This document shows positions 1-8,658 of a stretch of 64,000 bases of DNA, one piece after another (within the stretch, counting starts at the first letter, position 1; the number at the start of each line of letters is the position of its first letter). The notes under the pieces are model-generated. The model was given only the letters and a program-made list of their open reading frames with translations, was not told the origin of the DNA and ran no database searches. The stretch is from Alcaligenaceae bacterium. GTDB taxonomy: Bacteria > Pseudomonadota > Gammaproteobacteria > Burkholderiales > Burkholderiaceae_B. The stretch covers positions 124,001 to 188,000 of the forward strand of contig JACCET010000008.1 in the NCBI GenBank assembly GCA_013416405.1, written 5' to 3'. Position numbers and translations under genes: made by a program.

Positions 1-3
1 CAA

Positions 4-15
4 ATTGCATACAAT
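4..15. promoter_or_regulatory. Possible GntR-type operator upstream of the first regulator
   Basis: ATTGCATACAAT is a near-palindrome (ATTG, four bases, CAAT) 55 bases ahead of the GntR gene. Operators of the FadR/FCD branch of GntR regulators are often short palindromes of the TTGTATACAA kind, so this could be an autoregulatory site. The window starts here, so further context cannot be seen. Confidence 0.3.
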
Positions 16-70
16 GTGTCTGAATCGGGGTGGCGCATGCTTCGCCAACAACTTTCCAGGGGAAACTTAT

Positions 71-832
71 ATGGCTGTGCAAACTGATCGTGTGATATCC
101 GAGCTGCGGGATCTGATTCTGTCGGGGCAGGCACAGGCCGGTGAGCGGTTGACCGAACTCGGTTATGCCGCCCGCCTGGGTGTTTCGCGTACCCCTCTGA
201 GATTGGCCTTCGCCGAGCTCGAAAAAGAAGGGCTGCTCGAGCGCATGCGCTCGGGCGGGTACCGTGTGCGCACGTTTTCCATGGCAGATATTGCCGATGC
301 GGTTGATGTGCGGGGTCTGCTCGAAGGCATGGCCGTGCGGCTGATTGCAGAGAACGGCCTGAAACAAGACGTGCAGGTGTCGCTGGAAGCCATCGTACGC
401 CTGGGCCGGGAGCTGGTCGATCAGGCAACCAATTCAGACAGCCGCGCGGTCGATGCCGAGGCGTGGCGTCGCTTGAATCAGCGCTTTCACGAAGTATTGG
501 CCCAGGCTTGTGGCAACTCCGCCCTGGCTTCAGCGTTGGACCACAACAACAAACTGCCGTTTGTGGGGCCAGGCTCTCTGACTTTGCCATTGATTCCCAC
601 GCGACTTGAAACTTCATTCGTTGCGCGTGCCCAGAGCGATCACGAAGATGTCTTGCAGGCGCTGATCAATCGCCAGGCGAATCGCGCCGAGGCCCTGATG
701 CGTGAGCATGCCTATCGCAGTCGGCAGAACAAGCGCCAGTTAATCGACGAGCTTCGCCAACAGCGGGAAAGCCGGGGCGACCTTCCAGATATAGGGCCCG
801 CCGAGCTCGTCGCGCATGCCTTGAGCGCCTGA
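71..832 (+). CDS. GntR family transcriptional regulator, FCD domain
   Basis: DNA-binding repressor of the FadR/FCD branch, 253 aa. A winged helix-turn-helix occupies about residues 5-70 (RLTELGYAARLGVSRTPLR), followed by an all-helical FCD ligand domain. Histidines in NQRFHEVL, QSDHEDV and MREHAYRS match the usual metal/ligand site. An in-frame ATG at position 5 would add 22 residues, but the ATG at 71 has an AGGGGA ribosome site just upstream and starts at the family's normal N-terminus. It is convergent with hpaR. FCD regulators usually sense small organic acids; the target here is not visible. It could control genes left of the window or, less likely, the ATGCAT-box regulon further right. 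Confidence 0.9.
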   Translation: MAVQTDRVISELRDLILSGQAQAGERLTELGYAARLGVSRTPLRLAFAELEKEGLLERMRSGGYRVRTFSMADIADAVDVRGLLEGMAVRLIAENGLKQDVQVSLEAIVRLGRELVDQATNSDSRAVDAEAWRRLNQRFHEVLAQACGNSALASALDHNNKLPFVGPGSLTLPLIPTRLETSFVARAQSDHEDVLQALINRQANRAEALMREHAYRSRQNKRQLIDELRQQRESRGDLPDIGPAELVAHALSA

Positions 833-901
833 GGAATTCCCGCTTTATTGTTTGATTCATGGTTGTTGAGCCAGAAAAAACGACATGCTATATTAGTAAA
901 C

Positions 902-911
902 TAGTTAACTA
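902..911. promoter_or_regulatory. TAGTTAACTA palindrome, possible HpaR box
   Basis: A perfect 10-bp palindrome in AT-rich DNA between the convergent GntR and hpaR genes. On the minus strand it reads TTAGTTAAC, the same core found at 1417-1425 in front of hpaH. MarR-type repressors bind short AT-rich palindromes, so both copies may be HpaR sites. It is odd that this copy lies downstream of both flanking genes. Confidence 0.4.
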
Positions 912-965
912 ATTATGGAATGTTAACTGTATATTGAGCGGATCAAAGACTTACCCGCTCAGAAA

Positions 966-1400
966 TCAAGAACCTCGTATCTTATTCATCATATTGTCGA
1001 CATTGCTATAAAGCGACGTAAGCAGTTTGGGGCCTATGGAGGTTTCGAGCTCGCGGTAAACGGCCTCGATTTTTGGGCTTAGGCGGCTGACGGTCTTGCG
1101 CCCCTTCGAGCTAAGGCGTATGACTTGTCTGCGCAGGTCTTCAGGGTCTGGATGGCGCTCTATGAGCGTGGATTCGTCCAGTACACGGAGCATGCGGGTC
1201 AGGCTGGGGGCCAGAACTTGCGCGCGTTGGGCCAATGTTGCTGCGTCGAGATTTTTTTCTTCATGGAGGGTACGCAGAACCCGCCATTGTTGTTCGGTAA
1301 GCCCCGCATCATTCAAAATGGGACGAAATCGCTGCATCAGGGTTTCGCGGGCCGAGAGAAATAAATGCGGCAAGTTACGGTGTTTGAAGGCGTTGGACAT
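966..1400 (-). CDS. hpaR: HpaR, MarR-type repressor of homoprotocatechuate degradation
   Basis: 144-aa MarR family protein with the characteristic winged-helix segment LTEQQWRVLRTLHEE, recognition helix TLAQRAQVLAPSLTRMLRVL and wing with DPEDLRRQVIRLS. Sequence character and position next to hpaH and hpaI identify it as HpaR, the repressor of the meta-cleavage operon for homoprotocatechuate, usually relieved by aromatic intermediates. It is divergent from hpaH across only 36 bases, so one operator could control both. The start is the ATG at 1398-1400. The TTAGTTAAC motif in the short divergent region is the obvious candidate site. Confidence 0.87.
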   Translation of the reverse strand: MSNAFKHRNLPHLFLSARETLMQRFRPILNDAGLTEQQWRVLRTLHEEKNLDAATLAQRAQVLAPSLTRMLRVLDESTLIERHPDPEDLRRQVIRLSSKGRKTVSRLSPKIEAVYRELETSIGPKLLTSLYSNVDNMMNKIRGS

Positions 1401-1415
1401 GCGTCACTAGCTGAA

Positions 1416-1425
1416 ATTAGTTAAC
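1416..1425. promoter_or_regulatory. ATTAGTTAAC motif, candidate HpaR operator
   Basis: ATTAGTTAAC lies in the 36-bp gap between divergent hpaR and hpaH, immediately before the hpaH ribosome site. The same core is present in inverted orientation around 902-914. A repressor bound here would block hpaH transcription or early elongation and would also sit over the hpaR start region. Confidence 0.45.
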
Positions 1426-1436
1426 AGGAGTAGTCA

Positions 1437-2240
1437 GTGTTGGACCAAATAGTAATTCAGGATATCGCAAATCAGCTTGAAGCGAGTGAAAAAAACCGCC
1501 AGCAGATTCGACAGGTGTCGCTACAGTACCCCGAAATGACGATGGATGACGCCTATGCCATTCAGCACGCATGGGTAAACCGCAAGGTCAAGGACGGACG
1601 CGTGGTACGGGGCCATAAGGTTGGCCTGACTTCGCGGGCCATGCAGCTTGCATCGAATATCTCTGAACCGGATTTCGGTGTCCTGCTCGATGATATGTTT
1701 TATGCGGATGGGGCGCAGATGCCCTTCGAGCGGTTCATCGTTCCTCGTGTCGAGGTCGAGCTGGCTTTCGTGCTGGGCCGCGACCTGACGGGGCCGAATG
1801 TGAGCCTGGTCGATGTATTGCGGGCCACCGAGTACGTAGTGCCGGCGCTGGAGATCATTGATGCCCGGTTTCACCAGGTGGACCCGGAAACCAAAGTGAC
1901 CCGCAAAGTGCTGGATACTATTTCCGATAATGCAGCCAACGCGGCAATAGTCACAGGAGGGCGTGCAGTACGTGTCGATGAATTGGACCTGCGCTGGATC
2001 GGCGCGGGCTTGATCCGCAATGGCATCATTGAGGAAACCGGCTTGGCCTTTGGCGTGCTCAATCATCCTGCCAATGGGGTCGTGTGGCTGGCTAACAAGC
2101 TCGCGCAAGTAGGCGTCGGCTTGAAAGCGGGACAAACTATCCTTTCAGGCTCGTTTACGCGCCCGGCGTTTGCCCAGAAGGGTGATGTGTTCTGCGCTGA
2201 TTACGGCGTATTGGGTACCATTAACTGTCGCTTTATCTGA
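1437..2240 (+). CDS. hpaH: 2-oxo-hept-3-ene-1,7-dioate hydratase HpaH
   Basis: Cytoplasmic hydratase of the homoprotocatechuate meta-cleavage pathway, adding water to 2-oxohept-3-ene-1,7-dioate to give 4-hydroxy-2-oxoheptanedioate. It is 267 aa, the normal length of the HpaH/MhpD family. Family features include [12 protein letters not shown], the metal-ligand region [16 protein letters not shown] and the C-terminal LSGSFTRP. The start is a GTG at 1437 with AGGAG at 1426-1430. The product is the substrate of HpaI, encoded 20 bases downstream. The earlier ring-cleavage genes (hpaD, hpaE, hpaF, hpaG) are not in the window. Confidence 0.9.
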   Translation: MLDQIVIQDIANQLEASEKNRQQIRQVSLQYPEMTMDDAYAIQHAWVNRKVKDGRVVRGHKVGLTSRAMQLASNISEPDFGVLLDDMFYADGAQMPFERFIVPRVEVELAFVLGRDLTGPNVSLVDVLRATEYVVPALEIIDARFHQVDPETKVTRKVLDTISDNAANAAIVTGGRAVRVDELDLRWIGAGLIRNGIIEETGLAFGVLNHPANGVVWLANKLAQVGVGLKAGQTILSGSFTRPAFAQKGDVFCADYGVLGTINCRFI

Positions 2241-2260
2241 CACTGAACGGAAGGACCACC

Positions 2261-3067
2261 ATGCAGCATCCCGTTAACGCATTCAAGCGCGCCTTGCGCA
2301 ATGGCGAAACGCAAATAGGCCTGTGGCAAGGCTTGGCCAGTCCATACACGGCTGAATTGTGCGCCACAGTAGGCTACGACTGGCTTCTGATCGACAGCGA
2401 ACACGTTCCCAATACGATACAGACGGTGCTGGGCCAGTTGCAGGCGGTGGCGGCCTACCCGCTTGCGCCGGTGGTGCGTCCGGCATGGAACGATCCGGTG
2501 GAGTTGAAGCGCTTGCTGGACATAGGCGCGCAGAATCTGTTGATTCCCATGGTGCAGAATGCCGACGAGGCGCGAGCCGCGGTTGCGGCCGTTTCCTACC
2601 CTCCGGCGGGCATACGCGGCATAGGCACCGCCCTGGCCCGCGCCTCGCGCTGGGGCAGCGTATCCGACTACCTTGCCAGGTCCGACGACGAGATTTGCTT
2701 GCTGTGCCAGGTCGAGACCGCCAGCGCGTTAGAAGAGCTTGATGCCATCCTGGCCGTGGAAGGCGTAGACGGTGTTTTCATTGGTCCGGCGGATCTGGCT
2801 GCGAGTATGGGCTACATCGGCAATCCCGGCCATCCTGAGGTCAAGGCGGCCATTTCGGATGCCATCGTGCGTATCCGCAAGTCGGGCAAGGCACCGGGCA
2901 TACTGCAAGGGGATGTGGCCCAGGCTAAGCATTATCTGGACTTGGGCGCGCAGTTTGTGGCGGTTGGGGTCGATGCGGTTTTGCTGCGCCGCGCAGCAAG
3001 TGATTTGCTTGCTCAGTTCAAGCAAGACGTGGTGTCGGTACCTGGCCAGCCTGGGTCGGCTTACTAG
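2261..3067 (+). CDS. hpaI: 4-hydroxy-2-oxo-heptane-1,7-dioate aldolase HpaI
   Basis: Class II pyruvate aldolase of the HpcH/HpaI family, 268 aa, cleaving 4-hydroxy-2-oxoheptanedioate to pyruvate and succinate semialdehyde. Visible family motifs are [10 protein letters not shown] (catalytic histidine), VVRPAWND (arginine that holds the oxo-acid), the metal-binding glutamate in QVETASAL and aspartate in [12 protein letters not shown]. It is co-transcribed with hpaH (20-base gap, GGAAGGA ribosome site) and followed by an intrinsic terminator at 3087. The succinate semialdehyde it releases could be oxidised by a dehydrogenase such as that at 39179, although that gene lies in a separate cluster. 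Confidence 0.92.
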   Translation: MQHPVNAFKRALRNGETQIGLWQGLASPYTAELCATVGYDWLLIDSEHVPNTIQTVLGQLQAVAAYPLAPVVRPAWNDPVELKRLLDIGAQNLLIPMVQNADEARAAVAAVSYPPAGIRGIGTALARASRWGSVSDYLARSDDEICLLCQVETASALEELDAILAVEGVDGVFIGPADLAASMGYIGNPGHPEVKAAISDAIVRIRKSGKAPGILQGDVAQAKHYLDLGAQFVAVGVDAVLLRRAASDLLAQFKQDVVSVPGQPGSAY

Positions 3068-3086
3068 ACCATCGAGACTCAAAAAA

Positions 3087-3126
3087 AATGGCGGGTGCGA
3101 TTCAAAGCGCACTCGCCATTTTTTTA
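3087..3126. terminator. Bidirectional intrinsic terminator
   Basis: A 13-bp stem (AATGGCGGGTGCG pairing with CGCACTCGCCATT, one G-T pair) with an 8-base loop. It is followed by T6 on the plus strand and preceded by A8, which gives a T-run on the other strand. It sits between hpaI and the convergent Bug gene and can stop both transcripts. Confidence 0.9.
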
Positions 3127-3167
3127 GCCATATCCGCCCCAGACAGGCGGGCATGGGCTGCCTGAAG

Positions 3168-4142
3168 CTAGTCTATGCGTACATGGGCTTTCTGTACGAC
3201 TTCACCCAGGCGCTGATACTCTTCCTGCACAAATGCCTTCAGTTCCGCACGCGACGTGGTTGCCGGCGTTGCCCCGCGTGAGGTGAGTGTCTTGGTAACG
3301 TCGGGACGTGCCACGGCGGCCTTGACGGCCTCATTCAGCTTGTCGAGCGTGGCTGTTGGCGTGCCCTTGGGAGCATAGATGGCGTCCCAGGCAAAGAAGT
3401 AGTAACCAGGCACACCCGCTTCATCCATGGTTGGAATGTCTGGCTGAGAGGCTACGCGCTCTTTGGTTGTGACGGCCAAAGGCAGCAAATTGCCGGCGGC
3501 GATCTGGCCCGACAGATTGGGCATGACATCGATCAGCATATCGATGCGTCCGCCCAGCAGGTCGGTCATGGCTGCAGCACCGCCTTTGTAAGGAATATGC
3601 AGGATCTGGACGCCAGTCATTTGCTTGAACAGCTCACAGGCAATGTGTGAAGTCGTACCGTTGCCGGCGGAGCCGCAGGTCAGTTGCTCGGGGTTGGCCT
3701 TGCCGTAGGCGATAAGGTCCTTTACGGACTTTATCTCGGTGCCGGGCTGAACCACCAGTGCGGCGGCGATGGTGGTCAGACGTGAGATGGGCTCGAGATC
3801 GTCGATGGTAAATCCCGGATTCTTGTAGATCCAGTGATTGATGGCGCCTGTGCCATTGGTGCCGTAGGCCAGCGTGTAGCCATCGGGTTTGGCGCGGGTC
3901 ACCGTGGCTGTACCGATATTGCCGCCGGCACCAGGGCGGTTCTCAACGACAATCGTCTGATTCAGTGTCTTGGACAGGGCATCGGCATAAATGCGACCCA
4001 GGGTGTCCCCGCCGCCGCCGGCGGCAAATGGCACCATCAGGGTAATGGCGTGATCCGGGTACTCATCAGCGTGGGCGGGTGCAACAGCGCTTAGGGCCAG
4101 GGCAATGCCAAGGCTGGCTGCGGTCAGGATGGGGTGAGTCAT
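3168..4142 (-). CDS. Bug/TctC family tricarboxylate-type substrate-binding protein
   Basis: 324-aa periplasmic binding protein of the Bug family, the solute receptors of tripartite tricarboxylate transporters. A Sec signal peptide ends at about residue 25 (APAHA-DEYPDHAI). It is followed by the family loop VPFAAGGGGDTLGRI, VVENRPGAGGNIG and AKPDGYTLAYGTNG, then HIPYKGGAAAMTDLLGG. Bug proteins bind carboxylates, amides or aromatic acids in an extended cleft; the ligand cannot be read from sequence. No TctA/TctB partner is adjacent. It lies downstream of the CoA-transferase at 4350 on the same strand but 207 bases away, so it may have its own promoter; CCGGTAA/TTACCGG half-sites lie in that gap at about 4168 and 4200. 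Confidence 0.9.
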   Translation of the reverse strand: MTHPILTAASLGIALALSAVAPAHADEYPDHAITLMVPFAAGGGGDTLGRIYADALSKTLNQTIVVENRPGAGGNIGTATVTRAKPDGYTLAYGTNGTGAINHWIYKNPGFTIDDLEPISRLTTIAAALVVQPGTEIKSVKDLIAYGKANPEQLTCGSAGNGTTSHIACELFKQMTGVQILHIPYKGGAAAMTDLLGGRIDMLIDVMPNLSGQIAAGNLLPLAVTTKERVASQPDIPTMDEAGVPGYYFFAWDAIYAPKGTPTATLDKLNEAVKAAVARPDVTKTLTSRGATPATTSRAELKAFVQEEYQRLGEVVQKAHVRID

Positions 4143-4349
4143 TTCGTCTCCAATAAATTACGGTGTGCCGGTAACAATCCGGTCTGTATAAAGATCGATT
4201 TACCGGTTTTCCCATGGCATTTCAGATAATGGCCGACGGTATGCAGGTATTTTTCAATTCATTAACGTGTGTAGTAATTTATCATACGAAGACAGGGCGA
4301 TTCAAGCGCCCTGTGGTTTTACTTCTGGTTATTGTTTGTTATAAAAGTT

Positions 4350-5594
4350 TCAAACGCCTGCTTTGGCTTTGTCGCGTACAGGTGCCCATGGGAAGCTGTC
4401 AGGCTGTGCGGCGACTACCGCGTTGGCTGTCAGCATGGCCTGGCATTCTTCGGCGGACAAGCCGGCAGACTGAAGTACTTCCAGTGTGTGCTCACCCAAT
4501 TCCGGAGGCGACAGCGTCTCTATGCCTGCCGTGTTTTTGGTCACGCAGGGGAATTCAGGGACTTCGAATTCCAGGCCTCGCAACTGCACGTCGCGCAGCT
4601 TGCCCGGCTGACGAGCCTGTGCTGGTTCCAGCACACGCTCGAGCGGCAGCACTTCGGTAAAGCCCACATCGGCAGCCCTGAGCTTGGCAACGACGTCATC
4701 ATAGGAATAGGCCGCGATAGCCTGCTTGACGATATCTTCCACCTGTTCGCGGGCTTTTTTTCGATTGCGCAGGGTGGCCAGGTGCTCGTCAGTGGCCTGC
4801 GGCAGGCTCATGGCCTTGCAGAACTTCAACCAATGGGCATCGGTGAGCATCAATAGGTAGATCCAGCGCTCATCACTGGTCTGGTAGGCGCCATAACCGG
4901 GCATGCTGAACTCGCCGTGGGGTTCTCTTTCCGGTTTGCCCAGCAGTTGTGTCTTGAGCTGCACGCCGACCAGATCACGTGCCGCAACGTGCAGGCCGAT
5001 TTCATAAAGACCGACCTCAACGGGGGGCACTTCTTTGTCGGCATTTTTCTGCAGCAATGAAGAGAGTACGCCGATGACGGCGTAAGCGCCTGCGAACTGG
5101 TCGTGATACGAGGGGCCCAAGCGGCTGGGACGGCCGTTGATGCGGTTGCCTTCCATGACACCACTCGATGCTTCCGCCACGGGGTTGGACGCCAGGTCGT
5201 TTTCTTGCGGACCTTCGGCATAGCCGCGGATATGGCAATAAATCAGGTCTGGATTTATTTCTTTGCATATTTCGGGCGTAACGCCCAGTTTGCGGGCTGC
5301 CTTGGGCGCAAGGTTGTGCACAAGTACGTCTGCTGTGCTCAAAAGCTTCTGGAATGCCGTGCGGCCTTCGGGCTTGGACAGGTCTATACACACGCTTTTC
5401 TTGCCGTGGCTATAGGCAATGAAGGTTCCGCTGGGGCCGCCGCGCACCAGGCTGCGGGTAGGGTCTCCACGGGGCGGTTCAACCTTGATGACCTCTGCGC
5501 CAAGCTGCGACAGGATATGGGAAGCGAAAGGGGCTGCCAGCATGGTGCCCAGTTCAATGACACGACGGCCGCTTAGGGGACGGGGGAGTTGCAT
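4350..5594 (-). CDS. Class III (CaiB/BaiF) CoA-transferase
   Basis: 414-aa formyl-CoA transferase-like enzyme that moves CoA between a donor such as succinyl-CoA and a carboxylic acid. The N-terminal motif LSGRRVIELGTMLAAPFAS, AEVIKVEPPRGDPTR, KKSVCIDLSKPEGR and the catalytic aspartate (about D165 in SYHDQFAGAYAVIG) are all present, so it should be active. It is divergent from the Liv-type transport operon; the 186-base region between carries two ATGCAT-box palindromes, one overlapping a TATAAT-like hexamer on this gene's strand. It probably activates the acid imported by the neighbouring transporter. The substrate is not defined by sequence. Confidence 0.88.
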   Translation of the reverse strand: MQLPRPLSGRRVIELGTMLAAPFASHILSQLGAEVIKVEPPRGDPTRSLVRGGPSGTFIAYSHGKKSVCIDLSKPEGRTAFQKLLSTADVLVHNLAPKAARKLGVTPEICKEINPDLIYCHIRGYAEGPQENDLASNPVAEASSGVMEGNRINGRPSRLGPSYHDQFAGAYAVIGVLSSLLQKNADKEVPPVEVGLYEIGLHVAARDLVGVQLKTQLLGKPEREPHGEFSMPGYGAYQTSDERWIYLLMLTDAHWLKFCKAMSLPQATDEHLATLRNRKKAREQVEDIVKQAIAAYSYDDVVAKLRAADVGFTEVLPLERVLEPAQARQPGKLRDVQLRGLEFEVPEFPCVTKNTAGIETLSPPELGEHTLEVLQSAGLSAEECQAMLTANAVVAAQPDSFPWAPVRDKAKAGV

Positions 5595-5619
5595 GAAGAG
5601 GCTCCAATTGATCTTAACA

Positions 5620-5631
5620 ATAATGCATTAT
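5620..5631. promoter_or_regulatory. ATGCAT-box operator (copy 1)
   Basis: ATAATGCATTAT is a perfect 12-bp palindrome 26 bases before the CoA-transferase start. On that gene's strand the flank reads TATATAATGCATT, so the box overlaps a TATAAT-like -10 element. It is one of six related boxes (AKAATGCATTMT) between 5.6 and 22.1 kb. Confidence 0.6.
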
Positions 5632-5720
5632 ATATTCTTTTGGTTGAAAAAATGTCGCTAGGTGGAAAAAGCAGAATAGCATAGGGGAAATCCCGAATTA
5701 ATAGCCCTGCCAAAAAATAT

Positions 5721-5732
5721 ATAATGCATTCT
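5721..5732. promoter_or_regulatory. ATGCAT-box operator (copy 2)
   Basis: ATAATGCATTCT lies 49 bases before the transporter binding-protein start and again overlaps a TATAAT hexamer (5720-5725), here on the plus strand. It is the mirror arrangement of copy 1, as expected for a repressor that shuts both divergent promoters. Confidence 0.6.
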
Positions 5733-5780
5733 TAGGGGTCATAGAGTCCTCACTTCATTCTCACAACCAGGAGGCACATC

Positions 5781-6995
5781 GTGCAAAGACGGACATTTCT
5801 TACAGGCTGCACAGCTGCTGCAGCTGCTTTTTCCTTACCCGGAATAGTCCGGGCCGCAGACGGTGCGCCCGGCATCGACATGGCCAGCAAAACCGTGACA
5901 GTCGGTGCGTTTACGCCTATTACGGGTCCTGTTCCGTTCTACGCGATCCTCACGCACGCGGCCGACGCATGTTTCAAGTGGGCCAACGAAACCAATGCGC
6001 TGGACGGCTGGAAAATCAAGTTTGTTACTTATGATGATGGCTACGAGCCCGCGCGCAGCGTTGCCGTTACGCGCCGCCTGGTTGGTGAAGACAAGATTTT
6101 CGCGCTTGCTGCGCCGGTGGGTACCGCTCAATCCGTGGCGGTGATTCCTTACGCCAAGGAAGTTGGTCTGCCGATGATAGGTCCTATCGGCGGTGCAACG
6201 GCTTTGTTCTCCGAGCGCCTGGTGTTTCCCCTGCTTCCCGACTATGGTTGGTCGGCTGCGTCCAACCTTGATTTCGCCCTTAACGATCTGAAAAATGAAC
6301 GTGTCGCCTTGTTGTGGGAAAACGATGAGCTGGGCCGGTCGGCCAAGCGCGGTTTCGATCTGCATCTGAAAACGCTGGGCAAAGAGGCTGCCGAATCCAT
6401 CCCCTTCGAGGTGCGCAACACCGATTTCACGCCGCATTTGCGCCGTATCGCCAATTCCAAGGCCGAGTCCGTGATTTTGTTCGGTTCCAATGCAAACCTG
6501 GCGGCCGCACTGAAAGCCGCTGACAGGCTGGGCTTCAAGGCCAACTGGATGGCACCGTTCTTTACGGCTGATCCCACCACTTACAAATTGGCAGGTCCTT
6601 TGCTGGATGGCACCTATTTTTCATCATGGCTGTTGCCTGTCACGGCTGACGATCCCGGTATCAAGGCTTACCGCGAAAGCGTCACCAAGCATTATCCCGA
6701 CGATCCCATCGGTGTTTTCGGGTTGAACGGCTGGAGTAATGCATCGCTGTTTGTGGAGGGATTCAAGGCGCTCCTTAAAAGTGGCAAGCCGCTTACGCGC
6801 GCAGCTATGGTCGATGTCATGGAAACCCTGACGAACATCACCGTGGGTGGGGCCCGTGGCATCAGCTTCGAGAAGGGCGATCACCGCGGTGCGCGCCAGG
6901 AAGGGATCATTCAGGCGAAGGAAGGCGGCAAGTTTGAGCTCGTACGCGATTTCAAACCCTTTCCCGCTGATGTTTTTAACGCAAAAGTTGGTTAA
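5781..6995 (+). CDS. Branched-chain amino-acid-type ABC transporter substrate-binding protein
   Basis: 404-aa periplasmic receptor of the LivJ/Peripla_BP_6 family. The N-terminus (QRRTFLTGC, then a hydrophobic stretch to about residue 25) is a twin-arginine signal, so it is probably exported folded by Tat. Lobe motifs TVGAFTPITGPVPFYA, ALAAPVGTAQSVAVIPYAKE and FGLNGWSNASLFVEG are typical. The start is a GTG at 5781 with a strong AGGAGG just before it. The permeases and ATPases livHMGF follow at 9588-12999 after three metabolic genes in the same direction, so enzymes and importer are interleaved in one operon. Despite the family name, the ligand is probably a carboxylate or aromatic acid. Confidence 0.88.
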   Translation: MQRRTFLTGCTAAAAAFSLPGIVRAADGAPGIDMASKTVTVGAFTPITGPVPFYAILTHAADACFKWANETNALDGWKIKFVTYDDGYEPARSVAVTRRLVGEDKIFALAAPVGTAQSVAVIPYAKEVGLPMIGPIGGATALFSERLVFPLLPDYGWSAASNLDFALNDLKNERVALLWENDELGRSAKRGFDLHLKTLGKEAAESIPFEVRNTDFTPHLRRIANSKAESVILFGSNANLAAALKAADRLGFKANWMAPFFTADPTTYKLAGPLLDGTYFSSWLLPVTADDPGIKAYRESVTKHYPDDPIGVFGLNGWSNASLFVEGFKALLKSGKPLTRAAMVDVMETLTNITVGGARGISFEKGDHRGARQEGIIQAKEGGKFELVRDFKPFPADVFNAKVG

Positions 6996-7007
6996 CAAGA
7001 GGTAGTC

Positions 7008-7850
7008 ATGAGCAACGAATACGATGCATGGGTAGGTAGGGAAGAAGAGAGGGCTGAACGTATCCATGCGTCGGTTGCTCAAGCCATGGCGGCGACGCTC
7101 GATACGCAAGCCGGCGTGGAAGAGGGCGCTGCGCTGCCGCCGGGCTGGCAGTGGTTGTTTTTCAATCCTGCGGTACGCCGTAGTGGCCTGGGTGTCGATG
7201 GGCACCCCGAACGTGGTGGCTTCCTGCCGCCCATCGAGCTGCCTCGCAGGATGTGGGCGGGAAGTCGCCTGAAATATCTGGCCGATATTCGTGTCGGTGA
7301 CGAAGCCACACGACGCAGCCGTATTGCCAAGGTGGTGAACAAGGTTGGCAAGCGTGGCTCGTTGTGGTTCGTCACGGTCGAGCATACGACCAGTGTCAAT
7401 GGCACGCCCTGCATTATTGAAGAACAGGACATTGTTTACCGCGAGGCCACTCCGCCCAATGCCGCGCCTGCGCCCACACCCGAGCGCCACGATGCGGTGG
7501 CCGAATGGGGGCACGATGTGCAGCCCGACACCACCTTGCTGTTCCGATACTCGGCCCTTACCTTTAATGGCCACCGTATTCATTACGACCAGAACTACGC
7601 GCGCAACGAAGAGGGCTATCCCGACCTGGTTGTGCATGGACCGCTCACGGCAACGCTCTTGCAGCAGTTGGCGTTGGAGCAGGGCGGCGGCAGGGCGCTG
7701 GCCAGTTTCGAGTTTCGAGGCGTCAGCCCTTTGTTCGTGAGCCGCGGCTTTCGAATCGAGGGTCGTACCCAGGAAGACGGTTCCCTGGCGCTCTGGGCGC
7801 GAGGACCCGATGGCGAGCTTGCCATGTCGGCGACCGCCACATTTCGATAA
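7008..7850 (+). CDS. MaoC/FAS1-like hotdog hydratase (mesaconyl-CoA hydratase-like)
   Basis: 280-aa double-hotdog protein resembling mesaconyl-C4-CoA hydratase and related hydroxyacyl-thioester dehydratases. The N-terminal FAS1-like half includes GGFLPPIELPRRMWAGSR; the C-terminal half carries the hydratase-like segment NGHRIHYDQNYA followed by PDLVVHGPLTATLLQ. Such enzymes add water to enoyl-CoA or mesaconyl/itaconyl-CoA substrates. It starts 12 bases after the binding-protein gene with AGAGG upstream. With the CoA-transferases and the CitE-like lyase at 19334 it makes a plausible activation-hydration-cleavage route. It could alternatively act on another unsaturated acyl-CoA. Confidence 0.75.
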   Translation: MSNEYDAWVGREEERAERIHASVAQAMAATLDTQAGVEEGAALPPGWQWLFFNPAVRRSGLGVDGHPERGGFLPPIELPRRMWAGSRLKYLADIRVGDEATRRSRIAKVVNKVGKRGSLWFVTVEHTTSVNGTPCIIEEQDIVYREATPPNAAPAPTPERHDAVAEWGHDVQPDTTLLFRYSALTFNGHRIHYDQNYARNEEGYPDLVVHGPLTATLLQQLALEQGGGRALASFEFRGVSPLFVSRGFRIEGRTQEDGSLALWARGPDGELAMSATATFR

Positions 7851-7899
7851 TTTATTTAAGTCAACCTAGTAAAGACGTAGCTACAGGAGTAGATAGAAA

Positions 7900-8643
7900 A
7901 TGGCACAGCATATGAGTGGACCCGCAAATCTTAATGGCCAGGTGGCAGTGATCACGGGTGGCGCAGGGGCCATGGGTCGGGCAATCTCCAATGCTTTCAA
8001 GCAAGCCGGCGCAACGGTTATTGCAACTGACATTGCGCCAACGGCAAGCATAGGCGACGGCGTCGAGTATCGCCAATATGATGTCACCTCGCGCGAGCAA
8101 ACCGACACGATGCTAGATGCAGTCATTGCCGAGCATGGCCGGGTCGATATCCTTGTTCTGTGCGCCGGCATCATCGCCCGCAGCTCGCTGGAAGACAGCA
8201 CCGACGAAGAGTGGGATTCCATCATGGCGGTCAATGTCCGCGGCGTCGTCAATCCCACACGCAAACTGTTTCCCTTGATGTGCAAGCAAGGTTTCGGCAA
8301 GATTCTGGCCGCAGGCTCCATTGCCGCCAAGAACGGTGGCGTAGCTTCCGGGCCAGCTTATGTGGCTGCCAAGTCGGCGGTGCACGGCATGGTGCGCTGG
8401 ATGGCCAAGGCAGGCGCGCCCCATGGCGTCTATGCCAACACGTTGGCTCCCGGGCCGGTGGAAACTGCGATGTGGGCCAGTGTCACGAAAGAAGGCGCGC
8501 CTGCCGCCAACGCCACTGTGCCTCTGGGGCGCTATGGCAATGCTGAAGACATCGCTCAGGCCGCATTGTTTCTTTGCTCTCCCGCTTCCAACTGGATTAC
8601 AGGCACCTCACTGGACATCAGTGGCGGCATGTGGATGGACTAA
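7900..8643 (+). CDS. SDR family NAD(P)-dependent oxidoreductase
   Basis: 247-aa classical short-chain dehydrogenase. The cofactor loop TGGAGAMG spans residues 19-26, the NAG-like motif is CAG at 88-90, and the catalytic Ser140, Tyr154 and Lys158 (GPAYVAAKSA) are in place. The C-terminal ITGTSLDISGGMWMD is typical of FabG-like enzymes. It probably interconverts a hydroxy and a keto group on an acyl-CoA or hydroxy-acid intermediate. It sits between the hydratase and a 3-hydroxyisobutyrate-type dehydrogenase in a same-strand run. ATG codons at 7900 and 7912 are both possible starts; the first fits an upstream AGGAG better. Confidence 0.85.
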   Translation: MAQHMSGPANLNGQVAVITGGAGAMGRAISNAFKQAGATVIATDIAPTASIGDGVEYRQYDVTSREQTDTMLDAVIAEHGRVDILVLCAGIIARSSLEDSTDEEWDSIMAVNVRGVVNPTRKLFPLMCKQGFGKILAAGSIAAKNGGVASGPAYVAAKSAVHGMVRWMAKAGAPHGVYANTLAPGPVETAMWASVTKEGAPAANATVPLGRYGNAEDIAQAALFLCSPASNWITGTSLDISGGMWMD

Positions 8644-8658
8644 ATCAGGAGCAACAAC

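Noticed and set aside
1521-2135. Minus-strand open frame of 204 codons inside hpaH
   Set aside because: hpaH is certain from motifs and context, so this is a shadow frame.
6624-7637. Long minus-strand open frame (337 codons) opposite the receptor and hydratase genes
   Set aside because: It overlaps two well-supported plus-strand genes, its composition is that of a reverse complement of coding DNA, and it has no recognisable domain.
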